Shown in pieces: positions 32,926 to 40,315 of a DNA stretch of 64,000 nucleotides; position 1 is the first letter of the stretch, and each line of letters starts with the position of its first letter. The notes beneath the pieces were generated by a model. It was not told where the DNA came from, searched no databases, and was given only the letters and a program-made list of their open reading frames with translations. The stretch spans positions 1 to 64,000 of the forward strand of contig JAWKYB010000012.1 of the NCBI GenBank assembly GCA_041396705.1, given 5' to 3'. A program made the translations under genes and the position numbers. The stretch is from Alphaproteobacteria bacterium (GTDB taxonomy: Bacteria > Pseudomonadota > Alphaproteobacteria > CALKHQ01).

Positions 32926-32978
32926 GCGTGCGGCGCCGGAACTCCGCCGGATTTCGCTGCCGCGCGGCCGAGTGCGAA

Positions 32979-33007
32979 TTGACGCTATTCGGTGCGCTCA
33001 GTAGAGT
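32979..33007 (+). promoter_or_regulatory. Promoter candidate for HU
   Basis: TTGACG (32979-32984, 5 of 6) and TAGAGT (33002-33007, 4 of 6) with an exact 17-base spacer, 63 bases before the HU start codon. This is the most consensus-like promoter in the window. Confidence 0.6.
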
Positions 33008-33070
33008 GCGGGGCCCGGGTGACAGGGTTGCGACGTTTCACGGACACATAATAGGAGGGGAGACCGCCTC

Positions 33071-33343
33071 GTGAACAAGAATGACTTGATTGCCTCCGTC
33101 GCCGAGAGTGGCGGGATGACACGCGCGGACGCGACGCGAGCGGTCGATGCGGTGTTTGACTCGATCACCGCCGCCCTGAAGAAGGGCGAGGAAGTCCGGC
33201 TCGTCGGGTTCGGCAGCTTCGCGGTGTCGAAGCGGGCGGCGAGCCAGGGCCGGAATCCGCGCACCGGCGAGCCGATCAAGATCCCGGCCTCCAAGCAGGC
33301 GAAGTTCAAGGCTGGCAAGGCCCTCAAAGACGCCCTGAACTAA
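33071..33343 (+). CDS. hup: DNA-binding protein HU
   Basis: 90 residues, the usual HU length. It is a dimeric nucleoid protein that bends DNA. The N-terminus is NKNDLIASVAESGGMTRADA, the core is VRLVGFGSFAVSKRAA, and the DNA-intercalating arm tip is GRNPRTGEPIKIPASK with the conserved proline. The GTG start has TAGGAGGGG 10 bases upstream. It lies behind lon, as in many proteobacteria, but has its own promoter candidate. Confidence 0.97.
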   Translation: MNKNDLIASVAESGGMTRADATRAVDAVFDSITAALKKGEEVRLVGFGSFAVSKRAASQGRNPRTGEPIKIPASKQAKFKAGKALKDALN

Positions 33344-33359
33344 GCTCTTCAAGTCCTGA

Positions 33360-33395
33360 CCAATACGCCGGCGGCCGCAGCAGCCGGCGTATTGG
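33360..33395 (+). terminator. Strong hairpin after HU
   Basis: The 13-base arms 33360-33372 and 33383-33395 are perfectly complementary around a 10-base loop, 16 bases after the HU stop. There is no T-run. It isolates HU from the tRNA-Val gene 33 bases further on. Confidence 0.7.
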
Positions 33396-33428
33396 ATTCC
33401 GGGTCCCAGCTCGCGCGATGCGATGGCA

Positions 33429-33504
33429 GGGCGGTTAGCTCAGCTGGCAGAGCATCTCGTTTACACCGAGAGGGTCGGCGGTTCGATCCCGTCACCGCCC
33501 ACCA
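33429..33504 (+). tRNA. tRNA-Val (anticodon UAC)
   Basis: 76 bases with CCA encoded. The acceptor stem pairs GGGCGGT (33429-33435) with ACCGCCC (33494-33500). The anticodon arm is TCTCG-TTTACAC-CGAGA with anticodon TAC. The D and T arms are normal (GTTCGATCC). No promoter is visible in the 33 bases after the HU hairpin. Confidence 0.97.
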
Positions 33505-33601
33505 TGCCGCACCGCGCCGGGGCGCCGGCGGCCGGGCGGTAGAGCCCGCGCCTGTCTGACACGCCGTTGCGCCGGGCCCGGCGGTGCCGTATTCAGGCAT
33601 C

Positions 33602-34498
33602 ATGCGCACATCAGTCAGCCACGATTCGTGGTCGCCGCGCCGGCCGTTCGGCCGGGTCGCGGCGTTGGCCCTGCCCGCAATCCTCGCCATGGCCTGCTGG
33701 GCCACCGGCGCACGCGCCGACCGTCCAGGCGACGAAGCGGAATGGGGTGCGGTCGCACAGCCGTCGAGCGGCCCGACCCACGTCATCGGCACCTACAGCA
33801 ACGGCTGCATCGACGGGGCCGTCAGCCTGCCGCTCGATGGGGTAGGCTACTCGGTGATCAGGCCGCAGCGGAACCGCTATTGGGGCCACCCGTCGATGAT
33901 CGCCTTCATCCAGAACCTTGGCTTCGCCATGGTCGGCAACGGCCTCGGCGTGCTGATGGTCGCCGACATCGGCCAGCCGCGCGGCGGACCGATCACCGGC
34001 CATGCCAGCCACGAGCTGGGCCTGGATGCCGACATCTGGTTGCAGCTGCTGCCGGCGAACCTGCTGGCGATGGACGTGTCGTTGCGCACCGACCCGGTCT
34101 CCCGTTCCGCCGTGCTGCCCGGCACCACCCAGATCGACCGCAGCTTCTGGTCGCCGGCCCATGTCGAGATGTACCGGCTGGCCGCGACCAACCCCTATGT
34201 CGACCGCATCTTCGCCAATGCGGTGATCAAGCGCGAGCTGTGCGAAACCGTGACCGGCGACCGCTCCTGGCTGGCAAAGATCCGGCCGTGGTACGGCCAC
34301 GACGAGCACATGCACGTCCGGCTGGTCTGTCCGCCGGACAGCCCGGAGTGCCGCCCGCAGGCGCCGCTTCCGGCCGGCGACGGCTGCGGCGACGACCTGG
34401 CCTGGTGGTTCACCGATGGCCCGAACCAGCCGAGCACCGAGCCGGCGCCGCCACCGCCGCCGTTGCCGGCCAGCTGCATGCAGGTGCTGGCGCGTTAG
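33602..34498 (+). CDS. mepA: Penicillin-insensitive murein endopeptidase, MepA-like
   Basis: 298 residues from ATG 33602. A GTG six codons earlier is in frame. A signal peptide covers about 1-39 (ALPAILAMACWATGARA). It is a periplasmic zinc metallopeptidase that cuts peptide cross-links of peptidoglycan. Zinc-ligand motifs are HASHELGLDADIWL and WYGHDEHMHVRL. A pair of cysteines (CPPDSPEC) and another near the C-terminus suggest disulfides, as in E. coli MepA. The end is Pro-rich (PAPPPPPLPASC). It is a single gene between tRNA-Val and the convergent cox-type cluster. Confidence 0.93.
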   Translation: MRTSVSHDSWSPRRPFGRVAALALPAILAMACWATGARADRPGDEAEWGAVAQPSSGPTHVIGTYSNGCIDGAVSLPLDGVGYSVIRPQRNRYWGHPSMIAFIQNLGFAMVGNGLGVLMVADIGQPRGGPITGHASHELGLDADIWLQLLPANLLAMDVSLRTDPVSRSAVLPGTTQIDRSFWSPAHVEMYRLAATNPYVDRIFANAVIKRELCETVTGDRSWLAKIRPWYGHDEHMHVRLVCPPDSPECRPQAPLPAGDGCGDDLAWWFTDGPNQPSTEPAPPPPPLPASCMQVLAR

Positions 34499-34532
34499 CG
34501 GTCCATCCGCTGGCAGGCCGGCCCGGGGTCGC

Positions 34533-36203
34533 TCAGGCGCTGCGGCGGCGGATCGCGGCCAGCGCTTCCGGGGTGTCGACGTCCATGAGAATGCCCGGGT
34601 CGTCGGTGCCGACCTCGCAGATCAGCTCGGCATAGTCTGCCAGGATCTGGCGGCCGCCGCTGTCGCCGCGCACCTGTGCCAGGTCGTCGAAGAAACGCCG
34701 CCCCCACAGCACGGGGTTGCCGCGCCGGCCGTTGAAGGTCGGGATGCAGATCGCGCGGCCCTCAGCCGGGTTGAACGCGGCGATCAGCCGGTCCAGCGTG
34801 TCGCTGCGGATGTCCGGCATGTCGCCGAGCTGGACCAGGGCGCCGTCGGCCTCGGCCGAGACGATGCCCAGCCCGGTGCGGACAGAGGTGCTGAGCCCCT
34901 GGGCGAAGTCGGGGTTGTGCACCAGCTTCACCGGCAAGCCCGCCAGCGCGTCGGCCACGGCCGCATGCTCGTGACCGGTCACCGCCACCACCTCGGAAAC
35001 GCCGCTCGCACACACCGTTTCCGCGACGCGCCGCACCATCGCAACGCCATCGAGCGGCGCCAGCAGCTTGTTCTCCGCGCCCATCCGGCGCGACTGGCCG
35101 GCGGCCAGCACGACGGCCGCGATCCGCGGCGCATGCGGGGCCTTCACCACCGCCGCCTCGCTTTCCTCAACCGCCTTGTCGCGCGGCTGCGGACGGCTCG
35201 CGATCTCCTTCAGCAGGCCGCCGACCCCCATGGCCATGATGTCGGTGCGCCGCACCGGGACCCGCGCGATCAGTCGCTGCAGCACCCAGTCGAAGCCGTT
35301 CAGCTTGGGCGAGCGGGCACAGCCTGGCAGGCCGAGCACCGGCACGTCGCGGTCGGTCCGGGTGAGCGCGCCGACCAGCATCAGGTTGCCCGGGTCGACC
35401 GGCATGCCGAAATGCTCGATGCGGCCGCCGGCGGCCTCGATCGCGGCCGGCAGCGTGTCGCGTCGGTCGACGATGGCCGACGCGCCGGCGATCAGCACAA
35501 TGTCGGGGCCGGCCGCCAGCGCCTGGTCCAGGGCCGCCGCCAGTGCCGCCGCGTCGTGGGCGCAGCGCAGGTCGGGCTCGATCAGGCTGCTGTCGGCCGC
35601 CGCCAGCCGGTCGCGGGTGACCGCCACGGTGTTGTCGAGGATCGATTCCTTCATCCCGTCGATCCGGGTCTGGATCAGGGCCGCCCGGGTCGGCACGAAC
35701 CGCGCCAGCCGCGCCAGCGCTCCGCCCTCGCCGGCAATCGCGATTGCACGCTGCAGCGCGGCGCCGTCGGCGGCCAACGGGATGATCTTGACGGTCGCCG
35801 CCATCCGCCGGGGTTCGACGGCGTCGAAGGCGGGCAGGGTGGCGATGGTGATCGCCTCGTCGAGCTGGTTGATCCGGTCGACGCGCGCCGCGTCGAGCAA
35901 CAGCAGCCCACGCCCCTCGGCAACCAGGTTGCAGCGGCCGGTGAACGGCGCCGTCACCGCCAAGCCTTCGCCGGCACAGGCTTCCGCCAGCCGGCGCGCG
36001 GCCTCGTCCTCGTGCACGTCCCCCGGGTCGAGCCGGGCCGCGATCACTTGCGCGATGCCGGCGGCGCGCAGTGCCGCGATATCGTCGGCGCCGAGCCGGC
36101 GCCCCTTCTTGAAGATGCGCGGTTTGCCGGCCGTCGCGACGCGCACGGAGTGGGCGAGATAGGCGCCCCCGGCGTCGTCGAGCGCGACCGGCCCGAATCT
36201 CAC
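34533..36203 (-). CDS. Molybdopterin-binding / MobA-like nucleotidyltransferase fusion
   Basis: 556 residues with two parts. Residues 1-340 are a MoeA/MogA-like molybdopterin-binding region (GPDIVLIAGASAIVDRRD, HFGMPVDPGNLMLVG, GLPGCARSPKLNGFDWVL). Residues 355-556 are a nucleotidyltransferase with VVLAAGQSRRMGAENKLLAP and LVQLGDMPDI, as in MobA/MocA. The likely role is insertion of molybdenum or cytidylylation of molybdopterin for a molybdo-hydroxylase. The GTG start at 36203 overlaps the stop of the preceding XdhC-like gene (GTGA). It ends the coxDE-type operon. A much longer reading upstream of 36203 only crosses that gene. Confidence 0.88.
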   Translation of the reverse strand: MRFGPVALDDAGGAYLAHSVRVATAGKPRIFKKGRRLGADDIAALRAAGIAQVIAARLDPGDVHEDEAARRLAEACAGEGLAVTAPFTGRCNLVAEGRGLLLLDAARVDRINQLDEAITIATLPAFDAVEPRRMAATVKIIPLAADGAALQRAIAIAGEGGALARLARFVPTRAALIQTRIDGMKESILDNTVAVTRDRLAAADSSLIEPDLRCAHDAAALAAALDQALAAGPDIVLIAGASAIVDRRDTLPAAIEAAGGRIEHFGMPVDPGNLMLVGALTRTDRDVPVLGLPGCARSPKLNGFDWVLQRLIARVPVRRTDIMAMGVGGLLKEIASRPQPRDKAVEESEAAVVKAPHAPRIAAVVLAAGQSRRMGAENKLLAPLDGVAMVRRVAETVCASGVSEVVAVTGHEHAAVADALAGLPVKLVHNPDFAQGLSTSVRTGLGIVSAEADGALVQLGDMPDIRSDTLDRLIAAFNPAEGRAICIPTFNGRRGNPVLWGRRFFDDLAQVRGDSGGRQILADYAELICEVGTDDPGILMDVDTPEALAAIRRRSA

Positions 36204-36919
36204 GCCGCGGCGTCCCGCGCAGGCGGGTCGCTGCGCAGCGCGGCTGTGATCTCGGCCAGGATCGAGATCGCGATCTCCTGCGGCGACGCCGCACCGATAT
36301 TCAGTCCGACCGGGCCGTGGATGCGCGCCAGCGCCGCCTCGCCATGGCCCAGCGTGCGCAGCCGCTCGACCCGCTTGGCATGGGTCTTCCGGCTGCCGAG
36401 CGCACCGATGTAGAACGCCTGCGAGCGCAACGCGGCGTCGAGCGCGGGGTCGTCCAGCTTGGGGTCGTGGGTCAGGGTGACGATGGCGGTGCGGCTGTCC
36501 AGCCCCAGGCCGGCGATCGCGTCGTCCGGCCAGTCGGTGCACAGGCTGACGCCCGGGAAGCGGTCGGCGGTGGCGAAGGACCCGCGCGGGTCGACCACCG
36601 TGACGTCGTAGCCGGCCATTGCCGCCATCGGCGCCAGCGGCTGGGCGATATGCACCGCACCGACCAGCACCAGCCGCAGCGGCGGTGCCCACACCTGGAT
36701 GAAGAGCTCGCGGTCCTCGGGCGCCTCGACGCCGCTCTTGTCGTCGCGCTGGTGGTGGGCGACGGCCGTGCGCTCGGCGGCCGTCAGCGTGAGCGCGCCG
36801 GCCAGCGCATCGGGCCGCTCGCCCCAGGCCTGCGCGCCGCCTTCCAGCGCGGTGACGATGACGAAGCTGCGCTTGCCCGCGCGTGCCGACCGCAGGGCCG
36901 CCAGCGTCTCGGCCTTCAT
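36200..36919 (-). CDS. XdhC/CoxI-family protein, Rossmann-domain part
   Basis: 239 residues with a Rossmann-type fold: LRLVLVGAVHIAQPLAPMAAMAGYDVTVVDPR, read in two pieces (LRLVLVGAVHIAQPLAP and AGYDVTVVDPR), then IVTLTHDPKLDDPAL and YIGALGSRKTHAKRVERL, and GLNIGAASPQEIAISILAEI near the end. This is the C-terminal XdhC module, which binds molybdenum cofactor and delivers it, sulfurated, to xanthine or CO dehydrogenases. The ATG at 36919 overlaps the stop of the short XdhC gene upstream (ATGA), so the two halves of a usual XdhC are split into coupled genes. Confidence 0.88.
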   Translation of the reverse strand: MKAETLAALRSARAGKRSFVIVTALEGGAQAWGERPDALAGALTLTAAERTAVAHHQRDDKSGVEAPEDRELFIQVWAPPLRLVLVGAVHIAQPLAPMAAMAGYDVTVVDPRGSFATADRFPGVSLCTDWPDDAIAGLGLDSRTAIVTLTHDPKLDDPALDAALRSQAFYIGALGSRKTHAKRVERLRTLGHGEAALARIHGPVGLNIGAASPQEIAISILAEITAALRSDPPARDAAA

Positions 36920-37269
36920 TCGACCGGCTCCACATAGACCTCGACCCGCCCGCCGCAGGCCAGGCCCACATGCCACGCGTCCTCGTCGGAGACGCCGAAT
37001 GCGAGCCGCCGCGGCGCGCCGTCCTGCATGGCGGCCATCGCCTGTTCGACGACGGCACCCTCGATGCAGCCGCCAGACACGGAGCCCACCATGGCGCCGG
37101 CCTGGTCGATGCCGAGCTGGCTGCCGACCGGGCGGGGCGACGAGCCCCAGGTGCGGATCACGGTGGCGACCGCGACCTTGCGGCCCTCGGCCCGCCAGGC
37201 GGCGATCCGCTCGATCACCGCGTCGGGCCCGGCGAAGAGGTTATCCTGTTCCGTTGCCTGCGCTTGCAT
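36916..37269 (-). CDS. XdhC/CoxF-family protein, short N-terminal module
   Basis: 117 residues matching the N-terminal XdhC_CoxI domain: VATVIRTWGSSPRPVGSQL and MVGSVSGGCIEGAVVEQA, whose Cys is the conserved residue of this motif. It is a chaperone module for molybdo-hydroxylase maturation. I chose ATG 37269, which has GAGG 7 bases upstream. A GTG at 37281 that overlaps the coxE stop is the alternative. It is tightly packed between coxE and the Rossmann-type XdhC gene. Confidence 0.85.
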   Translation of the reverse strand: MQAQATEQDNLFAGPDAVIERIAAWRAEGRKVAVATVIRTWGSSPRPVGSQLGIDQAGAMVGSVSGGCIEGAVVEQAMAAMQDGAPRRLAFGVSDEDAWHVGLACGGRVEVYVEPVE

Positions 37270-37277
37270 CGTCCACC

Positions 37278-38540
37278 TCACGCTGCCAGCCGCGGTTGCG
37301 GCGTCGTCATCGCCGGGGCGCTCAACGCCTCGGTCAGGGCCATCAGGCTGTTGAGATTGTGGACCGGCCGGAATTCGTCAACATGCGGCAGGATGGCGCG
37401 GATACCGCGCGACTTCGGCTCGAAGCCCTCGAAGCGCAGCAGCGGGTTGAGCCAGATCAGCTTGCGGCACGACTTGTGCAGCCGCTCCATCTCCTCGGCC
37501 AGGCCCTCGCCGGCGTCGCGGTCCAGGCCGTCGGAGATCAGCAGCAGGATCGCGCCCTGGCCCAGCACGCGGCGCGACCAGTTGACGTTGAAATCGCGCA
37601 GGCAGGCGCCGATGCGCGTGCCGCCTGACCAGTCCTCCACCGCCTCGGCGCAGGCGTCGAGCGCCACGTCGACATCCTTGGCGCGCAGGTGCCGGGTGAC
37701 GTTGGTCAGCCGGGTGCCGAACAGGAAGGTGTGGACCCGGTCGTAGTCGTTGGTGATGGCGTGCAGGAAGTGCAGGAACAGGCGGGAATAGCGCGCCATC
37801 GAGCCGGAGATGTCGCACAGCACCACCAGCGGCGGGTGGCGCAGCTTGGCCTTCTTCATCTTCAGCGGAATGTCGTGGCCGCCGCTGCGCAGCGCGGCGC
37901 GCAGGGTGGCGCGCATGTCGGCGCGGGTGCCCTGCGCCGTGGTACGGAAGCGGCGTGTCGGCATCGCCATGATCGGCAGGCGCATGCGCGCGATCGCCTT
38001 GCGCGCCTCGGCCAGTTCCTCCGACGACATGTCCTCGAAGTCCATCTCCTGCAACAGCTCGCGGTCCGACATGGTCATCACCGCGTCGAGCTCGACCTCC
38101 TGCTCCTCCTGCTGCTCGCCTTCGGCACCGTCGGGCTGGTCGCGGTCCTTGCGGAACGCCTCCTCGACCCGCCGGCTGATCTGTTTTTCGTCCGGCTTCG
38201 GCTGGCCGGCGTCGGCCTCGAACGACGGCAGCACCAGCGCCATCATCCGCTCCAGCAGCTGCGGGTTGCGCCAGAAGATGTGGAAGGCCTGGTCGAACAG
38301 GTCGCGCTGGTCGCGCCGGTTGACGAACACCGCATGCAGCGCCCAGTAGAAGTCGGCGCGGCGCTCCAGCCCGACCGTCTCCACCGCCCTGACCGCCTCG
38401 ATCACCTTGCCCGGCCCGATCGGCAGGCCGGCCGCACGCAGCGCGCGGGCGAAGTGCATGATGTTGGCGACCAGCTTGCCCTGGCCGCCGGTGACATGGG
38501 CCCAAGCCTGGTCGTTTCGGGTCGCGTTCGGCGGCTGCAT
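37278..38540 (-). CDS. coxE: VWA-domain protein, CoxE-like
   Basis: 420 residues. The C-terminal half is a von Willebrand A domain with a full MIDAS: VVLCDISGSMARYSR (DxSxS), a Thr in the SGGTRIG region and LLLISDGLDRD. The N-terminal half is helical, with a Glu/Gln-rich linker at about 145-160. It works with the MoxR ATPase CoxD in maturation of the molybdenum active site in CO-dehydrogenase systems. The ATG at 38540 lies 2 bases from the coxD stop. Longer upstream readings of this frame cross coxD and are not real. Confidence 0.9.
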   Translation of the reverse strand: MQPPNATRNDQAWAHVTGGQGKLVANIMHFARALRAAGLPIGPGKVIEAVRAVETVGLERRADFYWALHAVFVNRRDQRDLFDQAFHIFWRNPQLLERMMALVLPSFEADAGQPKPDEKQISRRVEEAFRKDRDQPDGAEGEQQEEQEVELDAVMTMSDRELLQEMDFEDMSSEELAEARKAIARMRLPIMAMPTRRFRTTAQGTRADMRATLRAALRSGGHDIPLKMKKAKLRHPPLVVLCDISGSMARYSRLFLHFLHAITNDYDRVHTFLFGTRLTNVTRHLRAKDVDVALDACAEAVEDWSGGTRIGACLRDFNVNWSRRVLGQGAILLLISDGLDRDAGEGLAEEMERLHKSCRKLIWLNPLLRFEGFEPKSRGIRAILPHVDEFRPVHNLNSLMALTEALSAPAMTTPQPRLAA

Positions 38541-38542
38541 GG

Positions 38543-39460
38543 TCAGACGTTGGCGACCACGGCCAGTTCGGCGTTGACGGTGTTGAGGATGCGCTGCGCC
38601 TCGGACCCTTGCAGCTTGGCGATGTCGTCCTGGTATTTCAGCAGGGCGCCGATGGTGTCGTTGATCGTGTCGGGGTCGAGCTCGATCACGTCCAGCGTGG
38701 TCAGCGCCTTGGTCCAGTCGATGGTCTCGGCGATGCCGGGCAGCTTGAACAGGTCCATCTTGCGCAGCTTCTGCACGAACATCACCACCTGGCGCGACAG
38801 CCGCCTGTCCGCCTCCGGCGCCTTCAGCCGGACGATCTCCAGCTCGCGCTCGGCGCCGGGATAGTCGACCCAGTGGTAGAAACAGCGCCGCTTCAGCGCG
38901 TCGTGGATCTCGCGCGTGCGGTTGGAGGTGATGATCACGATCGGCGGCGTCTCCGCCGCGATCGTGCCGATCTCCGGGATGGTGACCTGGAAGTCGCTCA
39001 GCGCCTCCAGCAGATAGGCCTCGAACGGCTCGTCGGTGCGGTCGAGCTCGTCGATCAGCAGCACCGGCGGCCCGCTCAGGCTCGGCTCCAGCGCCTGCAG
39101 CAGCGGCCGCTTGATCAGGAAGCGCTCGTCGAAGATGTCGCTGCCCAGATGCTCGCGATTGGCCTCGCCGGCCGCCTCGGCCAGGCGGATCTCGATCATC
39201 TGCCGGGAATAGTTCCACTCGTACACCGCCGAGGCGACGTCGAGACCCTCATAGCACTGCAGCCGGACCAGCCGCCGGTCCAGCGTCGTCGCCAGCACCT
39301 TGGCGATCTCGGTCTTGCCGACGCCGGCCTCGCCCTCGAGGAACAGGGGACGGCCGAGCTTCAGCGACAGGTAGACGGCGGTGGCCAGGCTGCGGTCGGC
39401 GACATAGTCGCCGCGGGCGAGAAGATCGACGGTCTCGTCGACCGATGTCGGCAGTGTCAT
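38543..39460 (-). CDS. coxD: MoxR-family AAA+ ATPase, CoxD-like
   Basis: 305 residues. Walker A is GEAGVGKTE (about 42-50), Walker B is VLLIDELDRTD, and ITSNRTREIHDALKRRC covers sensor 1 and the arginine-finger region. In CO dehydrogenase systems CoxD is needed to build the [CuSMoO2] centre of the apo-enzyme. It is the first gene of a five-gene minus-strand operon (coxD, coxE, two XdhC genes, molybdopterin fusion) with 2- to 4-base junctions. No catalytic Mo, FeS or FAD subunits are within the window. Confidence 0.92.
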   Translation of the reverse strand: MTLPTSVDETVDLLARGDYVADRSLATAVYLSLKLGRPLFLEGEAGVGKTEIAKVLATTLDRRLVRLQCYEGLDVASAVYEWNYSRQMIEIRLAEAAGEANREHLGSDIFDERFLIKRPLLQALEPSLSGPPVLLIDELDRTDEPFEAYLLEALSDFQVTIPEIGTIAAETPPIVIITSNRTREIHDALKRRCFYHWVDYPGAERELEIVRLKAPEADRRLSRQVVMFVQKLRKMDLFKLPGIAETIDWTKALTTLDVIELDPDTINDTIGALLKYQDDIAKLQGSEAQRILNTVNAELAVVANV

Positions 39461-39646
39461 CTACGCGCGGGTCCCCAGTCTGCGGCCGGCCCCGCGTCGT
39501 GGGTGCGACGTCGCGCCGGCGGAAAACGCATGCGCCGCCCCGATGGAGCGGCGCACGACAAGACTTAAGGCAGCGCGTCGGAAATTGCGAGGGTCAGCGA
39601 CGCGGCAAACTGGCCTCCCACGCCGGTGCCGCGCCGGGCGGCCCGG

Positions 39647-40009
39647 CTATTTCCGATACCACTGGCCCGACTGGGACAGCAGGAAGGTGCCCGACGGGAC
39701 CTCGCTGTAGATGCGCTGGGCCGCGATGATACCGACCTGGTCGATCGGCGCACCGGTCTGGCTGGCCACATTCTGGTATGCGGCATAGCGCTGCGAGTTG
39801 ATCTGGTCGACCAGCGCGCGGACGTCGCCCGGCGCTCCGTTGTCGACCAGCGCAACATAGCCGTCCGGCCGTTCGCCGATATACCCGGCCGCACGCGCGT
39901 CCGACAGGGCATCGGCGGCGGCGGGTCCGATAATCAGGCCCAGCGCCAGCACGGCGGCAGACCCGCGCACCGCGAGCTTGTGCGCGATGCTTTTGATACC
40001 ACCACTCAT
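39647..40009 (-). CDS. ydbL: YdbL-family (DUF1318) periplasmic protein
   Basis: 120 residues with a signal peptide (AAVLALGLIIGPAAADA, cleavage at about residue 33). The mature domain is the DUF1318 core: ALSDARAAGYIGERPDGYVA, then INSQRYAAYQNVASQTGAPI and GTFLLSQSGQWYRK at the C-terminus. In E. coli YdbL is periplasmic and modulates the YdbH-YnbE envelope complex. The ATG overlaps the ynbE stop (ATGA). It is the third gene of ydbH-ynbE-ydbL. Confidence 0.93.
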   Translation of the reverse strand: MSGGIKSIAHKLAVRGSAAVLALGLIIGPAAADALSDARAAGYIGERPDGYVALVDNGAPGDVRALVDQINSQRYAAYQNVASQTGAPIDQVGIIAAQRIYSEVPSGTFLLSQSGQWYRK

Positions 40010-40269
40010 TCCGAATCTCCCGACAATCCGAAGATGTCTCCTTGTTCAGCAAAAACGTCATCCAGCGCGCGATCGACCTTGATCAGGACCTCCTGTTGGA
40101 TGGTCACGTTGATCTCGAGCTGGATCGGTTTGTCCGGAGCCTCAATCCGTACAACGGGATCACAGGCTGCGACCAACCCCAAAAAAGCCGCCAGAACCGA
40201 TGCCTGATACACCCGCATGCACGCTAGATGAGCACCGAATGGGACCTTTCTGTGGCAATGCTTGGACAA
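40006..40269 (-). CDS. ynbE: YnbE-family outer-membrane lipoprotein
   Basis: 87 residues from TTG 40269, which has an excellent AGGGAGGA 6 bases upstream. An internal ATG at 40218 would give 70 residues but lacks a ribosome-binding site. The lipobox is LGLVAAC, with the lipidated Cys at residue 36. The short mature part (DPVVRIEAPDKPIQLEINV and IKVDRALDDVF) matches YnbE. In E. coli YnbE is the outer-membrane partner of YdbH in a bridge for phospholipids. It is translationally coupled to ydbL. Confidence 0.9.
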   Translation of the reverse strand: MSKHCHRKVPFGAHLACMRVYQASVLAAFLGLVAACDPVVRIEAPDKPIQLEINVTIQQEVLIKVDRALDDVFAEQGDIFGLSGDSE

Positions 40270-40315
40270 ATTGTGTCCTCCCTGTTATCGCCGTCGCGCC
40301 TGCACGCCCGGTTGC

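Noticed and set aside
34533..37058. An 841-codon version of the molybdopterin fusion
   Set aside because: The extra N-terminus reads through the XdhC gene in a wrong frame. GTG 36203 overlaps the XdhC stop and starts the conserved sequence.
37278..39218. A long coxE starting at 39218
   Set aside because: The first 226 codons cross coxD in another frame. The VWA protein begins naturally at ATG 38540.
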